NCBI GenBank assembly: GCA_010692645.1
Contig: JAAHGS010000009.1
Span: forward strand, 62,060 to 126,059
DNA: 64,000 bases
Source: Symploca sp. SIO2E9
Lineage (GTDB): Bacteria; Cyanobacteriota; Cyanobacteriia; Cyanobacteriales; Coleofasciculaceae
Reading direction: 5' to 3'
Part shown: positions 34,158 to 43,700 of the stretch, piece after piece
How the letters are laid out: each line of letters opens with the position of its first letter
Position numbering within the stretch: position 1 is the stretch's first letter
Translations under genes and position numbers: made by a program
Notes under the pieces: model-generated
Seen by the model: only the letters and a program-made list of their open reading frames with translations
Database searches by the model: none
Told to the model about the DNA's origin: nothing

Positions 34158-34227
34158 TTTGATGTAGGTGGTTCACAACAGTGAATCTTGCTATGCCTGC
34201 CTCTTAATTGAGATGGCAGGCTTTTTT
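34158..34227 (+). ncRNA. Candidate small RNA, about 70 nt
   Basis: Downstream of the TATAAT box, the sequence can form a first stem GGTTCAC/GTGAATC with an AACA loop and a second, GC-rich stem followed by six T. No gene on the plus strand is nearby to use this terminator, since both flanking genes are on the minus strand. That makes a free-standing small RNA the simplest reading. I cannot match it to a named family. Confidence 0.5.
34195..34227 (+). terminator. Rho-independent terminator of the candidate small RNA
   Basis: The arms GCCTGCC and GGCAGGC, with a further inner TCT/AGA pairing, are followed by TTTTTT. This is a classical terminator on the plus strand. Confidence 0.8.
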
Positions 34228-34238
34228 GTCTGGTAGAA

Positions 34239-35771
34239 TCAACTATTTGTTGGCTCTGGAATCGTAATATCTAAAGACGTCACCTCGCTAGTCAAACTGG
34301 TAAGAGGCGGTTCAATAGTTTTGGCATTACCAACTACTAGAGTGACAATCTGATCAGGTTGCAGGTATTTCTTGGCAACCCGTTGGATATCGTTAATAGT
34401 TGTTGCCTCTACCCCCTTTAGATAGCGGAAGATAAAATCTTCTGGGTAGCCGTAGTATTCGTAGCGCATCAACCGTGACAAAGTTTGGCTAGGTTTCTCA
34501 AAGTTGAATACAAAGGAGTTGCGTACTCCCTCTTTAGCTCTGGCAAGTTCTTCTGCCTTGACTGGAGTTGTACAAATTTTCTCAATTTCAGAAAGCATTG
34601 CCTGAATAAAGGGTACCGTTGCCTCTGAACGAGTTTGTCCCCCGGCAAGAAATAAGCCAGGGTAGTCATAACGAGGACTCCAGACTCCATAGACTGAGTA
34701 AGCAAGGCCCTGGCGTGAGCGTACTTCGTTGAATAGGCGTCCACTAAAGCCGTTGAATATCTCATTTAAGACTGCTAGTGCTGCGTAGTCAGGATTGTCT
34801 AATCTACCACCCAAATGACCCATTTGAATATAACTTTGGGTTAGTTGGGACTGATCAATCAAAAATATACCTTCTTTCCTGACCTGGGCAGCTGATGGTA
34901 TGGTTGACTGAGATGATTTAGATGTTGATTTCCAGTTACCAAATTTCTCCTGAATACGCGATCGCATCTGAGTAGAGTCGAAATCCCCAACAATCCCCAA
35001 AATAATATTTTCAGGGTGAAAATATTGCTCATAAAACCTCACCAAATCGGCACGGGAGATATTATTAAGAGTCTCATATTCTTCTGTGCGTGCATAGGGA
35101 CTCTTCTCGCCATAGATCAGTTTCTGAAATTCTCGCCCAGCAATGTCTTTAGGGTCATCGTTACGACGGGCAATTTGTCCAGCTTTTTGATTTTTGGCTA
35201 ATTCTAGCTTGTCCTCAGCAAAGGCTGGCTCTTGAATCACCTCAGCAAACAAATCAAAAACCTGTTCAAGATCTTCGCTGAGACTACTGAAACTGGCGCT
35301 GCCGGAAGTCAAACTAATACCAGTCTCAACTGCAGCTGCTTTTTGTTCAAGTACTTGATTGAGTTGGTTCCCTGAGTGCTTGCTGGTACCGCCTGTGCGC
35401 ATAACCTCTCCCACCAGGGAAGCTAAACCAATTTTCTCACTTGGTTCGAGACGATCACCAGTACGAATTATAGCTGTACCACTGACTAAGGGAAGTTCGT
35501 GGTCTTCGACTAGATAAACAACCATACCATTATCCAGCTGATAGCGCTCGTACTCCGGCAGCTGAATTTCTGGTAGGGGTTTGTATTCTAAATCAGTGTA
35601 ATGCAAAGCACCAGCAGCAGCTGCCGGCAGACGGGAAGCCACTACTAGTAATATTGTAAGTATTACTAAACTTGCCCAACGCTGGGCACGGGAATGGAGC
35701 AGGGAAAATAGTGTTCCCAATCCAGAAATGTAGCTACTGTTAGGCTTATTGTTGTGTAACTTTTTCTTCAT
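34239..35771 (-). CDS. M16-family peptidase subunit without zinc motif
   Basis: The 510 residues start with a Lys-rich N-terminus and a hydrophobic signal (about 34-53, LVILTILLVVASRLPAAAAG), so it is exported. Two M16 halves follow. Where active subunits have HxxEH this one has IGLASLVGEVMRTG, but it keeps the C-terminal R/Y-type region FSGRLFNEVRSRQGLAYSVYG. It is the expected non-catalytic partner of the gene 3 bases upstream, as in mitochondrial processing peptidase-like pairs. Confidence 0.88.
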   Translation of the reverse strand: MKKKLHNNKPNSSYISGLGTLFSLLHSRAQRWASLVILTILLVVASRLPAAAAGALHYTDLEYKPLPEIQLPEYERYQLDNGMVVYLVEDHELPLVSGTAIIRTGDRLEPSEKIGLASLVGEVMRTGGTSKHSGNQLNQVLEQKAAAVETGISLTSGSASFSSLSEDLEQVFDLFAEVIQEPAFAEDKLELAKNQKAGQIARRNDDPKDIAGREFQKLIYGEKSPYARTEEYETLNNISRADLVRFYEQYFHPENIILGIVGDFDSTQMRSRIQEKFGNWKSTSKSSQSTIPSAAQVRKEGIFLIDQSQLTQSYIQMGHLGGRLDNPDYAALAVLNEIFNGFSGRLFNEVRSRQGLAYSVYGVWSPRYDYPGLFLAGGQTRSEATVPFIQAMLSEIEKICTTPVKAEELARAKEGVRNSFVFNFEKPSQTLSRLMRYEYYGYPEDFIFRYLKGVEATTINDIQRVAKKYLQPDQIVTLVVGNAKTIEPPLTSLTSEVTSLDITIPEPTNS

Positions 35772-35774
35772 GGC

Positions 35775-37379
35775 TCAATCCTCTTCTTTGGGTAAAAGGC
35801 GTCCGATGGTGCGATTTTCTGTTCGGAAAGTTGCCTTAGCTACCCGCTGAATGTCAGCTGGGGTAACAGCTGCAATTTTGTCTAATTCCTTGAATAAATT
35901 ACGCCATGAACCAGTTCTGACTTCGTAAGAGGTTAAATACCTTGCCATACCCATATTAGAATCAAGCGATCGCAATAATTCAGCACGAGCCTGTGTCTTG
36001 ACTCGTTCCAACTCCTGCTCTGAAACTGGTTCCTGTTTGAGTTGATCCAGTTCATGATCGAAGACTGTGGCTACTTCCTCTACTGTATGACCAGGAGCAG
36101 TTAAAGCGTATAACAGCATCAAATTGGGATATTTTGAGCCTGGAAAACCACTAAAACCTTGAGCAGAAAGGGCTATTTGCTTTTCTTCGACTAAAGACTT
36201 ATAAAGGCGAGAGGTACGTCCCTCACTAAGCAAACGCCCGATCATTTCATAGACTACATGATCAGGGTGGTTGATTGCTGGTCGATGATACCCTTCTAAA
36301 TACCAAGGTTGGCTCGGCAGTCGCAAGGTAACTTCCCGAGTTTCCTGCTGTTGAGGTTCGAGAGCTTTTACTCCCGGAGGTGCTGGTTTAGCTTGGTAGC
36401 GTCCGAAGTAAATTTGAGCTAGTCGTTTAACTTCTGCTGGCTCAACATCTCCTACCACTGCGATGGTCAAATTATCCGGTACATAGTAAGCTTCAAAAAA
36501 CTGCTCGACATCTTCCCTAGTTAGATTGCGGATATCCTCGTTATAACCAATGACTGGACGCCGATAGGGATGCACCTCAAAGGCTGTATCGAGAAAAGTT
36601 TCAACCATTTGACCGATAGGAGAATTATCAGTGCGTAGACCACGCTCTTCTAGGATTACATCTTTTTCTTTATAAAATTCACGAAATACTGGTTCAAGAA
36701 ACCGCTCCGATTCCAGGGACATCCACAGTTCTAGTTTGTTAGCAGGGAAACTGTAGAAGTAAAGTGTATAGTCGGTTGAAGTCGCTGCATTCAAGCCCAC
36801 GCCGCCAGCTTGCTCAACGATCTGACCTAATTCATTTTGCTTGACGTATTTAGCTGCTTGGGATTCAATTTTGCTGAACTCTTCCTGTAAAGAAGCAACT
36901 TGCTCGTCTTTACCAGCAGCAATAGCCGCTTGAATTTGGGCGAATAATTGATCTAACTGATTTAGCAGTTGCTTTTCTGCCTGATAGTCAGTGGTGCCAA
37001 TGCGCTTGCTGCCTTTGAAGGCTAAATGTTCTAGAAAGTGAGCTACACCAGTTTTGCCATCGGGTTCATCAACGCCACCAACATCAGCGTAAGTAAGAAA
37101 GGAAATCACAGGAGCGCGGTGACGTTCTAATACCAGGAATTTGATGCCATTATCGAGGCGAAACTCAGTTACCCGCTTAATCACTTGATCCAAGTAAGGC
37201 TGGATGCTCTGGCGACTAGTTTTTGGTGTCTCGGTGCGCGCCCAGGCTACGGCTGGCATTAGGCCCCAGCCTAAAATTAGAGCAATCAGGAAAGTCACAA
37301 TTACTGATTGCCATCGATGCTGTCTCCAGCAGTGTGGGAAAGCCTTGCAAAGCATAAACAATCGATTCAGCTGATTCAT
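35775..37379 (-). CDS. M16-family zinc peptidase, catalytic subunit
   Basis: The 534 residues have a signal sequence (about 22-48, VIVTFLIALILGWGLMPAVAWA). The inverted zinc motif HFLEH (114-118) is followed about 75 residues later by the third ligand in LESERF. It should degrade peptides in the periplasm together with the downstream subunit. A stretch near residues 145-180 (QLFAQIQAAIAAGKDEQVAS) is a helical insertion between the zinc motif and its third ligand. The two genes form a tight operon. Confidence 0.92.
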   Translation of the reverse strand: MNQLNRLFMLCKAFPHCWRQHRWQSVIVTFLIALILGWGLMPAVAWARTETPKTSRQSIQPYLDQVIKRVTEFRLDNGIKFLVLERHRAPVISFLTYADVGGVDEPDGKTGVAHFLEHLAFKGSKRIGTTDYQAEKQLLNQLDQLFAQIQAAIAAGKDEQVASLQEEFSKIESQAAKYVKQNELGQIVEQAGGVGLNAATSTDYTLYFYSFPANKLELWMSLESERFLEPVFREFYKEKDVILEERGLRTDNSPIGQMVETFLDTAFEVHPYRRPVIGYNEDIRNLTREDVEQFFEAYYVPDNLTIAVVGDVEPAEVKRLAQIYFGRYQAKPAPPGVKALEPQQQETREVTLRLPSQPWYLEGYHRPAINHPDHVVYEMIGRLLSEGRTSRLYKSLVEEKQIALSAQGFSGFPGSKYPNLMLLYALTAPGHTVEEVATVFDHELDQLKQEPVSEQELERVKTQARAELLRSLDSNMGMARYLTSYEVRTGSWRNLFKELDKIAAVTPADIQRVAKATFRTENRTIGRLLPKEED

Positions 37380-37676
37380 AACATGTTATGGCAAGTCTAA
37401 ATGAAATTTGAAATCTCCGAAGTTCCTTGTTCCCTAATCTATAGAGTTCCTTCTCTTCACCAGTATGTTCACAAATCAAATCAACTGGCTATAGCAATTG
37501 GTAATACCTCTAGCTTTACACTCTCTGGGGCTTTCGACAAAAAATTACCTCATCAGGGGTTCGAGGAGTTCTCTTTTTATATATAAAATGCTAAACTAGA
37601 TTCAGTGATTCACCCCAAGACTGAATTCATAGTATAAAATTTAGCCTAGATTACCTCGGCAGTTTGGAGGGGTGAA

Positions 37677-37934
37677 GTGCATTTTCGCTTTAAATACAAA
37701 AAACTTGAAGCCCTCTACACCGAGGAAAAAAATGCTCATAAATATCCCAATGTGATCGATGACTTCTTTGAGATCATGGCAATAATTGATGCTGCTCTTG
37801 ATGAAAGAGATCTTTATGCTAACAAGGGACTGCATTATGAGAAGCTAACTGGAAAACGTGGAAAGCAAGGACAACGGTCATTACGCTTGAACCAACAGTG
37901 GCAATTAATTGTCATTTCGGAAAAAGATGAGTAA
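37677..37934 (+). CDS. higB: HigB/RelE-like toxin
   Basis: The 85 residues fit the HigB type of RelE-fold mRNA interferases: an N-terminal basic strand, helices with LYTEE and IDAALDERDLYA, then LHYEKLTGKRGKQGQRSLRL and NQQWQLIVI. Translation starts at GTG 37677 with GGAGG six bases before. The antitoxin gene follows after 67 bases, giving the toxin-first order typical of higBA. Confidence 0.8.
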   Translation: MHFRFKYKKLEALYTEEKNAHKYPNVIDDFFEIMAIIDAALDERDLYANKGLHYEKLTGKRGKQGQRSLRLNQQWQLIVISEKDE

Positions 37935-38001
37935 GGTTCATACCTCCAAATCATCGATATAGAAGACTATCACTGATTGGAGAGGAAGGGGAGAAGCAGT
38001 A

Positions 38002-39078
38002 ATGAGTCAAAAATTTTTACCAGCAAGAGTTCCACCACCTGGACGCATTTTAATGCGTGAGCTAGAAGCTCGTGGCTGGACACAAAAAGATCTGGCGGAA
38101 ATTACAGAACGTCCAACTCAAACTATCAATGCCATCATTCAGGCGAAGAAGCAAATTACTCCTGAAACTGCACTGGATTTGGGAGAAGCATTTGGGACTT
38201 CTGCTGAGTTTTGGACGAACTTGGAAATGAATTATCGGCTACACCTGGCAAGAAAGGAAAATCAAGCACGAAATACTACCCGAAAAAGCAGGCTTTACAG
38301 CCTAGCCCCAATTTCAGAGTTGATCAAACGAGGCTGGATTGAGGCATCTGATTCAATTGAGGATTTAGAAAAACAAATCTGCGATTTTTTCGGCATTGAT
38401 TCAATTGAAGAGCAACCCAAGCTAGCAATTAATTTTCGCTGTTCTCAAGAGCGCAATCCTGAGGCAAATGCCCAATTAGCATGGGCAAAGCAAGTTGAAA
38501 ACCTGGCAAAACAGCAAACGGTAAGTCAGTTTAACCGAGAACAATTACAGGCTGCGATTCCTAGTATTTTGGCATTTGCAGAGCAACCCGAAGACCTAAA
38601 GCAAATTCCTGAGCTGCTCTTATCGTTGGGAGTACATTTTGTCATTGTGCCGCATCTGAATAAAACCTACCTTGATGGTGCTATGTTTTATTTAGCAGAG
38701 CATCCGGTTGTAGCACTGACGTTGCGATATGACAGGATTGATGCATTTTGGTTTACCTTCATGCATGAGTTGGGGCATATTGTGTCAGGACATCAAGGTA
38801 GTTATCTTGATGACTTCGGAAATCTTGCCCTCAACAATGAGGAAACTCAAGCCAACCAACTCGCTGCTGACTGGTTAATTGATCCCCTTGCTCTCCAAGA
38901 CTTTTTGACTAAGCATCAGCCTCCTTTCTCTCGAAAGGTGATCGAAGGTTTTGCTAGTCACCAAAAAAGACATCCTGGAATTATCCTAGGACGTTTACAA
39001 AATGACCAACTGGTTCCTTATGAAAACTTGAGAACACTTTTAGTTAAGGTTAGTCCTTTCCTGCCACCAAGCTCGTAA
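38002..39078 (+). CDS. higA: HigA-like antitoxin fused to an ImmA/IrrE metallopeptidase domain
   Basis: The 358 residues begin with an XRE helix-turn-helix of the HigA type (about 10-75, WTQKDLAEITERPTQTINAI). The C-terminal half is an ImmA/IrrE domain with the zinc motif HELGH (255-259). Such fusions are known as protease-linked antitoxins or stress regulators. The zinc domain could remove the antitoxin activity under stress; that is inference. A GGGGAGAAG site precedes the ATG. The 3' end overlaps a Uma2 remnant on the other strand. Confidence 0.85.
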   Translation: MSQKFLPARVPPPGRILMRELEARGWTQKDLAEITERPTQTINAIIQAKKQITPETALDLGEAFGTSAEFWTNLEMNYRLHLARKENQARNTTRKSRLYSLAPISELIKRGWIEASDSIEDLEKQICDFFGIDSIEEQPKLAINFRCSQERNPEANAQLAWAKQVENLAKQQTVSQFNREQLQAAIPSILAFAEQPEDLKQIPELLLSLGVHFVIVPHLNKTYLDGAMFYLAEHPVVALTLRYDRIDAFWFTFMHELGHIVSGHQGSYLDDFGNLALNNEETQANQLAADWLIDPLALQDFLTKHQPPFSRKVIEGFASHQKRHPGIILGRLQNDQLVPYENLRTLLVKVSPFLPPSS

Positions 39079-39324
39079 TAACTGCACAGCCTCAATTTCA
39101 TCCTCTTTCGCCTGCTCCAGAAACTCATACAGCCGCTCCTTTGGCACCAGGGAAAATGTAGGGCTACTCTCCACTTCCACATACACCCCTTCTTGAAGTT
39201 GGTAAATCCGCCATACCTTGCCATCGAAGCGCCAAAACTCTGGAACTCCGAGGCTGGAATAAAATTGATTTTTGGCAATATCGGTGTGGGTAATGTCTAC
39301 CTCAACCACCAAATCTGGAGGCTC
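39040..39324 (-). pseudogene. Uma2-family (DUF820) nuclease-like remnant
   Basis: The frame reads EPPDLVVEVDITHTD, YSSLGVPEFWRFDGK and a Uma2-type C-terminus, all characteristic of the second half of Uma2 proteins. The first ~100 residues are missing: homology stops at 39324, three bases from the tRNA-Thr gene. It is a 5'-truncated gene, probably cut by a rearrangement at the tRNA. Confidence 0.7.
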
Positions 39325-39327
39325 TTA

Positions 39328-39399
39328 AGCCGATGGGCGGATTTGAACCGCCGACCGTTCGATTACGAATCGAATGCTCTACCACTGAGCTACACCGGC
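39328..39399 (-). tRNA. trnT: tRNA-Thr (anticodon CGT)
   Basis: On the minus strand the acceptor stem GCCGGTG/CATCGGC, D-stem GCTC/GAGC, anticodon stem TTCGA/TCGAA with loop TTCGTAA, and T-stem GGCGG/CCGCC with TTCAAAT all form. The anticodon is CGT, reading ACG. CCA is not encoded. Confidence 0.95.
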
Positions 39400-39554
39400 A
39401 CTGCTCGATTAATATACCAAGCTCTCAATACTTAGTCTATCAAAACGCGACTGATGCTTGTCTTCAAGGGTGATTTCCCAGAAAAATACTCTAGCCACCG
39501 GCAAGCCAAACCCATCCGTGTCAAGATTATAGATACAGGCAGAAACAATCACCG

Positions 39555-39854
39555 ATGGCAAAGCCAAGCTCTAGTAATTCCCAACCCAATTCCAAAAATA
39601 ACCCGCGACAGCTAAGCCCAGAAAAATATGCAAGATTAAAAGCAGAGGCAAAAGCTCCTTACCGAGGCTTAAGAAAATTCATTTATGTTGCTTTCGGTGC
39701 TTCTGGCTTTATCGGCGCGCTAGTCTTCCTCGCGCAGTTAGCAGCTGGTTCAGAAGTAACCACAGCTTTACCTAATCTAGCCTTGCAAATTGGCGTAATT
39801 GCCCTCATGGTTTGGCTGTTCCGCATTGACAAAACCCCTGAGAGCAAGCCCTAA
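39555..39854 (+). CDS. DUF3493 membrane protein
   Basis: The 99 residues have a Ser/Asn-rich N-terminus, the segment KYARLKAEAKAPYRGLRKFIY and two hydrophobic helices (about 47-65 and 73-88). This matches DUF3493, shared by cyanobacteria and plastids, where related proteins have been linked to photosystem assembly. The start codon ATG is the first in frame. No operon partner. Confidence 0.75.
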   Translation: MAKPSSSNSQPNSKNNPRQLSPEKYARLKAEAKAPYRGLRKFIYVAFGASGFIGALVFLAQLAAGSEVTTALPNLALQIGVIALMVWLFRIDKTPESKP

Positions 39855-40042
39855 GCTGTTAGACATTTGACTTGCATCTTTCGATAGAAGGGGAGAAGGA
39901 AATCTATATGTTTACCGTTAGTGCTTATATCCGTTTATTTGTCAACCTCTATTAACAAATTGACATTTTAGCGAACAAAATCCCGGTTTTTCAAAGCCTG
40001 GAGATGTCAATCCATCTTTAGATAGATAAGCCCTGTTGAAAA

Positions 40043-41101
40043 TCACTCGTCCTCATCGCTCTCGACTGGAGCTACTGAGTTAGCAGGAACAACAGCTCCC
40101 ATATCTAGTTTCTGACGCACTTGCTGTTCAACATTATCGGCAAATTCGGGATTTTCCTGCAGATGCTTGACGGTGTTTTCCCGGCCTTGGGCAATATTAT
40201 CGCCATTGTAGCTATACCAAGCACCCTTGCGAACTATGACATCAGTTTGTTCAGCCAGGTCAACCAAGCAACCGAGTCTGGAAATGCCTTGTCCAAAGAT
40301 AATATCAAACTCGGCGATGCGGAAAGGAGGTGCGACTTTATTCTTAGCAACCTTAACTTTAGCGCGAATACCGTATTCACCTTCACTACCCTTTTTAAGG
40401 GTTTGAATCCGACGAATATCTAAGCGCACCGAAGCATAAAACTTGAGGGCATTACCGCCTGTGGTAACTTCTGGGTTGCCGTAGGAAATCCCAATCTTTT
40501 GTCGCAGCTGGTTGAGGAAAATGACGGTGCAGCCAGATTTACCAATATTACCAGCAACTTTGCGCAGAGCTTTACTCATCAGGCGCGCCTGCAAGCCTAC
40601 CTGGGCATCTCCCATTTCGCCTTCAATTTCGGCACGAGGCACCAAGGCAGCCACTGAGTCGATCACGACAATATCTACTGCCGCTGATCGTACCAGCTGG
40701 TCAACAATTTCCAGTGCTGCCTCACCAGTGTCAGGCTGGGAAACCAAGAGGTTTTCAATATCAACCCCTAAAGCAGCAGAGTAGGTGGGATCAAGAGCAT
40801 GTTCAGCATCGACAAAAGCTGCAACACCTCCGACCTTCTGCACTTCTGCTACAGCATGTAACGCCAGGGTGGTTTTACCAGAACTTTCAGGACCGTAAAT
40901 TTCAATTACGCGTCCTTTGGGTAAGCCACCGCCCAAAGCCAAATCCAGTGTAATTGCTCCACTTGATATTGTCTCCACCCTCATGCGGGTAGCATCTCCC
41001 AAGCGCATGATGGCACCTTTACCAAAGTTGCGCTCAATCTGGTTGAGCACCAATTTTAGGGCTTTTTCCTTTTCTGGAGAGTTCGTGATTTGGGTAGCCA
41101 T
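40043..41101 (-). CDS. recA: Recombinase A
   Basis: The 352-residue protein is a full-length RecA: Walker [41 protein letters not shown], the [20 protein letters not shown] block with Walker B and loop L1, and [13 protein letters not shown] [21 protein letters not shown] for loop L2. It catalyses strand exchange in homologous recombination. The acidic tail ([11 protein letters not shown]) is typical. No LexA-type operator was searched for systematically. Confidence 0.97.
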   Translation of the reverse strand: MATQITNSPEKEKALKLVLNQIERNFGKGAIMRLGDATRMRVETISSGAITLDLALGGGLPKGRVIEIYGPESSGKTTLALHAVAEVQKVGGVAAFVDAEHALDPTYSAALGVDIENLLVSQPDTGEAALEIVDQLVRSAAVDIVVIDSVAALVPRAEIEGEMGDAQVGLQARLMSKALRKVAGNIGKSGCTVIFLNQLRQKIGISYGNPEVTTGGNALKFYASVRLDIRRIQTLKKGSEGEYGIRAKVKVAKNKVAPPFRIAEFDIIFGQGISRLGCLVDLAEQTDVIVRKGAWYSYNGDNIAQGRENTVKHLQENPEFADNVEQQVRQKLDMGAVVPANSVAPVESDEDE

Positions 41102-41387
41102 TAGTGCCTCAGCAATTATATCGGGACGTTGTGGGGAGTCTCAAAAAATCTATTCTATTCTAACGCTCCGTTGTTAGGGAAGTGTTCTTTAGCTGTTCCG
41201 CCAACAAGCCCCACGCCAAACCCTTCGGAAAGTCAAAAGCTAAAAGGTAAAAGTAAGAACTACTCAATCATAGCTTGATTACCTCGTTGAAGTAAGGTAT
41301 AGGGCTCCAGGGTTCAAGATCCAAGGGCAGAGGATTTGACGCTCTTAACATTTGTTGACATACCTTCGTTAATTTGTGCCTACTTAC

Positions 41388-41717
41388 TAAGCTGTTACGG
41401 ATTTAAATCCTATAGCATTTCTCATACTGATGAGGTACAAATTCCTGGGTTTTAGGGAGCAGGGAGCAGGGAGCAGGGAGCAGGGAGCAGGGAGCAGGGA
41501 GCAGGGAGCAGGGAGCAGGGAAGAGGGAGCAGGGAGCAGGGAGCAGGGAGCAGGGAGCAGGGAAGAGGGAAGAGGGAAGTTGGAAGTGGTAAAAAATCCT
41601 GTGTACTTCATAGCTATAAGAAACGCTATATATTTATCTGATATTAGTTAATGACCCAAACTCTTGTGTCTTCTGCCTCCTGCCTTGCTGTTGTGCATTA
41701 AAAATGCACAACAACTT
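41388..41717 (-). repeat. Family V element interrupted by a family I MITE
   Basis: Read on the minus strand, the outer parts match 18281-18394 closely: GCACAACA, the purine core, ATTAA-TATCA-ATAAATATA, then GATTTAAAT-CGTAACAGCTTA. Between ATAAATATA and GATTTAAAT lies the 220-bp element at 41411-41630. The intact copy at 18 kb is the empty site. The rest of 41102-42148 contains no gene that I can recognise. Confidence 0.85.
41411..41630. mobile_element. MITE-like family I element, copy C (220 bp)
   Basis: The left end is TATAGCATTTCTCATACTGA and the right end ATAAGAAACGCTATA; the centre is a GGGAGCA heptamer array (about 41455-41575). It is almost the reverse complement of copy A with a different number of heptamers. 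Comparison with the empty site suggests duplication of TA or TATA on insertion, as for IS630/mariner elements. Confidence 0.88.
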
Positions 41718-42148
41718 ACATTCAAGAGAACAGACTTCTTAAGTAAAATCGGTAATTGCTGAGAAAAAATTTATCATCTGGACTCAATTGATAATGGGGT
41801 CTTGTTCTTAAAAAGAGATAGCGAGTTATCGCTGTTTTTTGCAAATATTCCTTTTGCGTGTTTAGAGCTTCAGCTTGTATGGTTTTCTGTGCCAAAATAA
41901 CCTCCGTTTTTATTTATTTGAAAATACTAATGATCATCAAAAAAAATAATACAAGAATATTTGTTGTTCAACACAAGTGGTTAATTGCTATCAATTTATC
42001 TAATGGCATCTGAGTAGGAGTAACTCCAGTTACATCCCTCTTCTATCCCCCTTTATATGAATTAGCTAAATGAATCTTACAGATAATACTTCCCTACTTC
42101 CGGAGGGACCCTGCTATCTTCAAAAGAGTGGTTGATGTTTAAGAATCG

Positions 42149-43315
42149 ATGAAAACTTACGACTGGATTGTGATTGGTGGCGGTATTACAGGTGCGGCAT
42201 TAGGTTACGAACTGAGTTGCAAAGGCTTTACGGTTCTGCTGTTAGAACAACATGCCACTCTACAAGGTGCTACTCGCTATAGCTATGGTGCCCTTGGTTA
42301 TTGGTCAAGTACCTCAGAATTGATCAGGTTACTTTCTCAAGAAGGAATGGAAATTCATCGCAGTTTATCGGAAGAATTGGAAGCTGACACTCAGTTGAGG
42401 GAATTAGATTTACTGATGACAATTGATCCTAAGTGTGACCCGAAGTCGGTGTTAGCTGAATACAGCCACTTTACAATTCCCATAAAGCTGATTAGCACAC
42501 AGCAGGCTAGTGAAATAGAACCAATGCTGAATCGAGAGGCCATATCTGGTGCCTTAATTACCCGTAACGGACATATCCATCCAGGCAAAACCACTCTGGG
42601 TTATAGGAATGCTTTCCGCCGCGCTGGAGGTGAAATTCAAATTGCTTCAGTATTAAAATTGCTTCGCGTTGGTGATCAAATCCAGGGAGTGACAACCAAG
42701 GAGTCAACTTATTTTGCTGCCAACACGGTTGTCTGTGCAGGTGGAATCAGCCGCGCCTTACTCAAGGCAACTGGCATTAATGTGCGCTTGTATTTCACTC
42801 GCGCAGAAATGATTGAAATCCCACCAGTTGACTTTAAGCTACAGACAATTGTGATGCCAGCACAGACAAATCGATTTCAACTCGAAGCCGAAGCCAGCAC
42901 TGCTGAACTAGAGTATTTATGGGATCAACCTGGTCATGAACTAGTGCCGCCGATCCTAGATGCTGGTGCAATTCAGTTTCTGGATGGTAGTTTAAGGATC
43001 GGTCAAATCAGCCGTGTACTAACTGATCCCCAGGTTAGGGTAGCACCAGAGCCAAGTGAAGCGGCAATTCGCACTGAAGTTGGCAAAGTTTTACCTGTCT
43101 TGGAGAAGCTACCAGGAACTTGGCATGATTGCCTGGTAGCTTTCAGTAATAATGGTCTGCCTGTAGTTGGAAAACTAGGTAATTATGAGGGTGCCTATGT
43201 TTTTTCTGGATTTACAAAACCGATGTTACTAGTACCACCCCTAGCCAAACGTTTCACTAATTGGGCAGCTGGGCAAAAAGATTCGGTTATCTCTCAACTT
43301 TCTCCTATCAGCTAG
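42149..43315 (+). CDS. FAD-dependent amine/amino-acid oxidoreductase (DAO family)
   Basis: The 388 residues begin with the dinucleotide-binding motif VIGGGITGAALGYELSCKG (8-26) and LLEQH. The middle has the substrate domain of the glycine/D-amino-acid oxidase family and the end has VVGKLGNYEGAYVFSGFTKP for the FAD. It would oxidise a small amine or amino acid; the substrate cannot be read from sequence. It heads a same-strand run with an acetamidase/formamidase and two transporters. Confidence 0.87.
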   Translation: MKTYDWIVIGGGITGAALGYELSCKGFTVLLLEQHATLQGATRYSYGALGYWSSTSELIRLLSQEGMEIHRSLSEELEADTQLRELDLLMTIDPKCDPKSVLAEYSHFTIPIKLISTQQASEIEPMLNREAISGALITRNGHIHPGKTTLGYRNAFRRAGGEIQIASVLKLLRVGDQIQGVTTKESTYFAANTVVCAGGISRALLKATGINVRLYFTRAEMIEIPPVDFKLQTIVMPAQTNRFQLEAEASTAELEYLWDQPGHELVPPILDAGAIQFLDGSLRIGQISRVLTDPQVRVAPEPSEAAIRTEVGKVLPVLEKLPGTWHDCLVAFSNNGLPVVGKLGNYEGAYVFSGFTKPMLLVPPLAKRFTNWAAGQKDSVISQLSPIS

Positions 43316-43700
43316 TGCAGCAAGTAACTGTTTTCAAGCTACAGAAAATTGTAATTGAGAGTAGTTGTAATTTTGTGGATTTCTTGTTCAAGGCGCAGGC
43401 AATTTTATTGTCTGTAAACAAAAGTATACAAAACTTGTGATTACGACAAAGACGAAGTCAGTAAACCGAAGTAACATCGAAAAGATCCTCCTTTAATTAA
43501 CCTTTCCAAACTTGTCAGGTTAAAAACTGGAATTGGTGTAGCACCTGACTCATGTCTTAAGTATTCAAGACTGATGTATATAATCATGTTTGTTTGGTGT
43601 TTGAGTTCTTGCAGGATTAAGCTGCACCAAAGGGGATGGCTCGGGGAGAGGAGAGTTATCTTTTAGAGAGTAACTTGGTATTACTTGAACAGGGTGCTAA
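43316..43700 (+). other. Leader region of the acetamidase/formamidase gene, 385 bp
   Basis: No gene is seen. GTCAGGT and ACCTGAC (near 43516-43548) and GTCTT/AAGAC just after can form two stems, followed by a TATAAT-like box (near 43578). A structured leader or attenuator is possible, but I found no match to a riboswitch consensus I know. Confidence 0.4.

Noticed and set aside
43316..43700. A guanidine-type riboswitch before the acetamidase/formamidase gene
   Set aside because: I looked for ACGR loops and the known guanidine-sensing patterns and did not find a convincing match.
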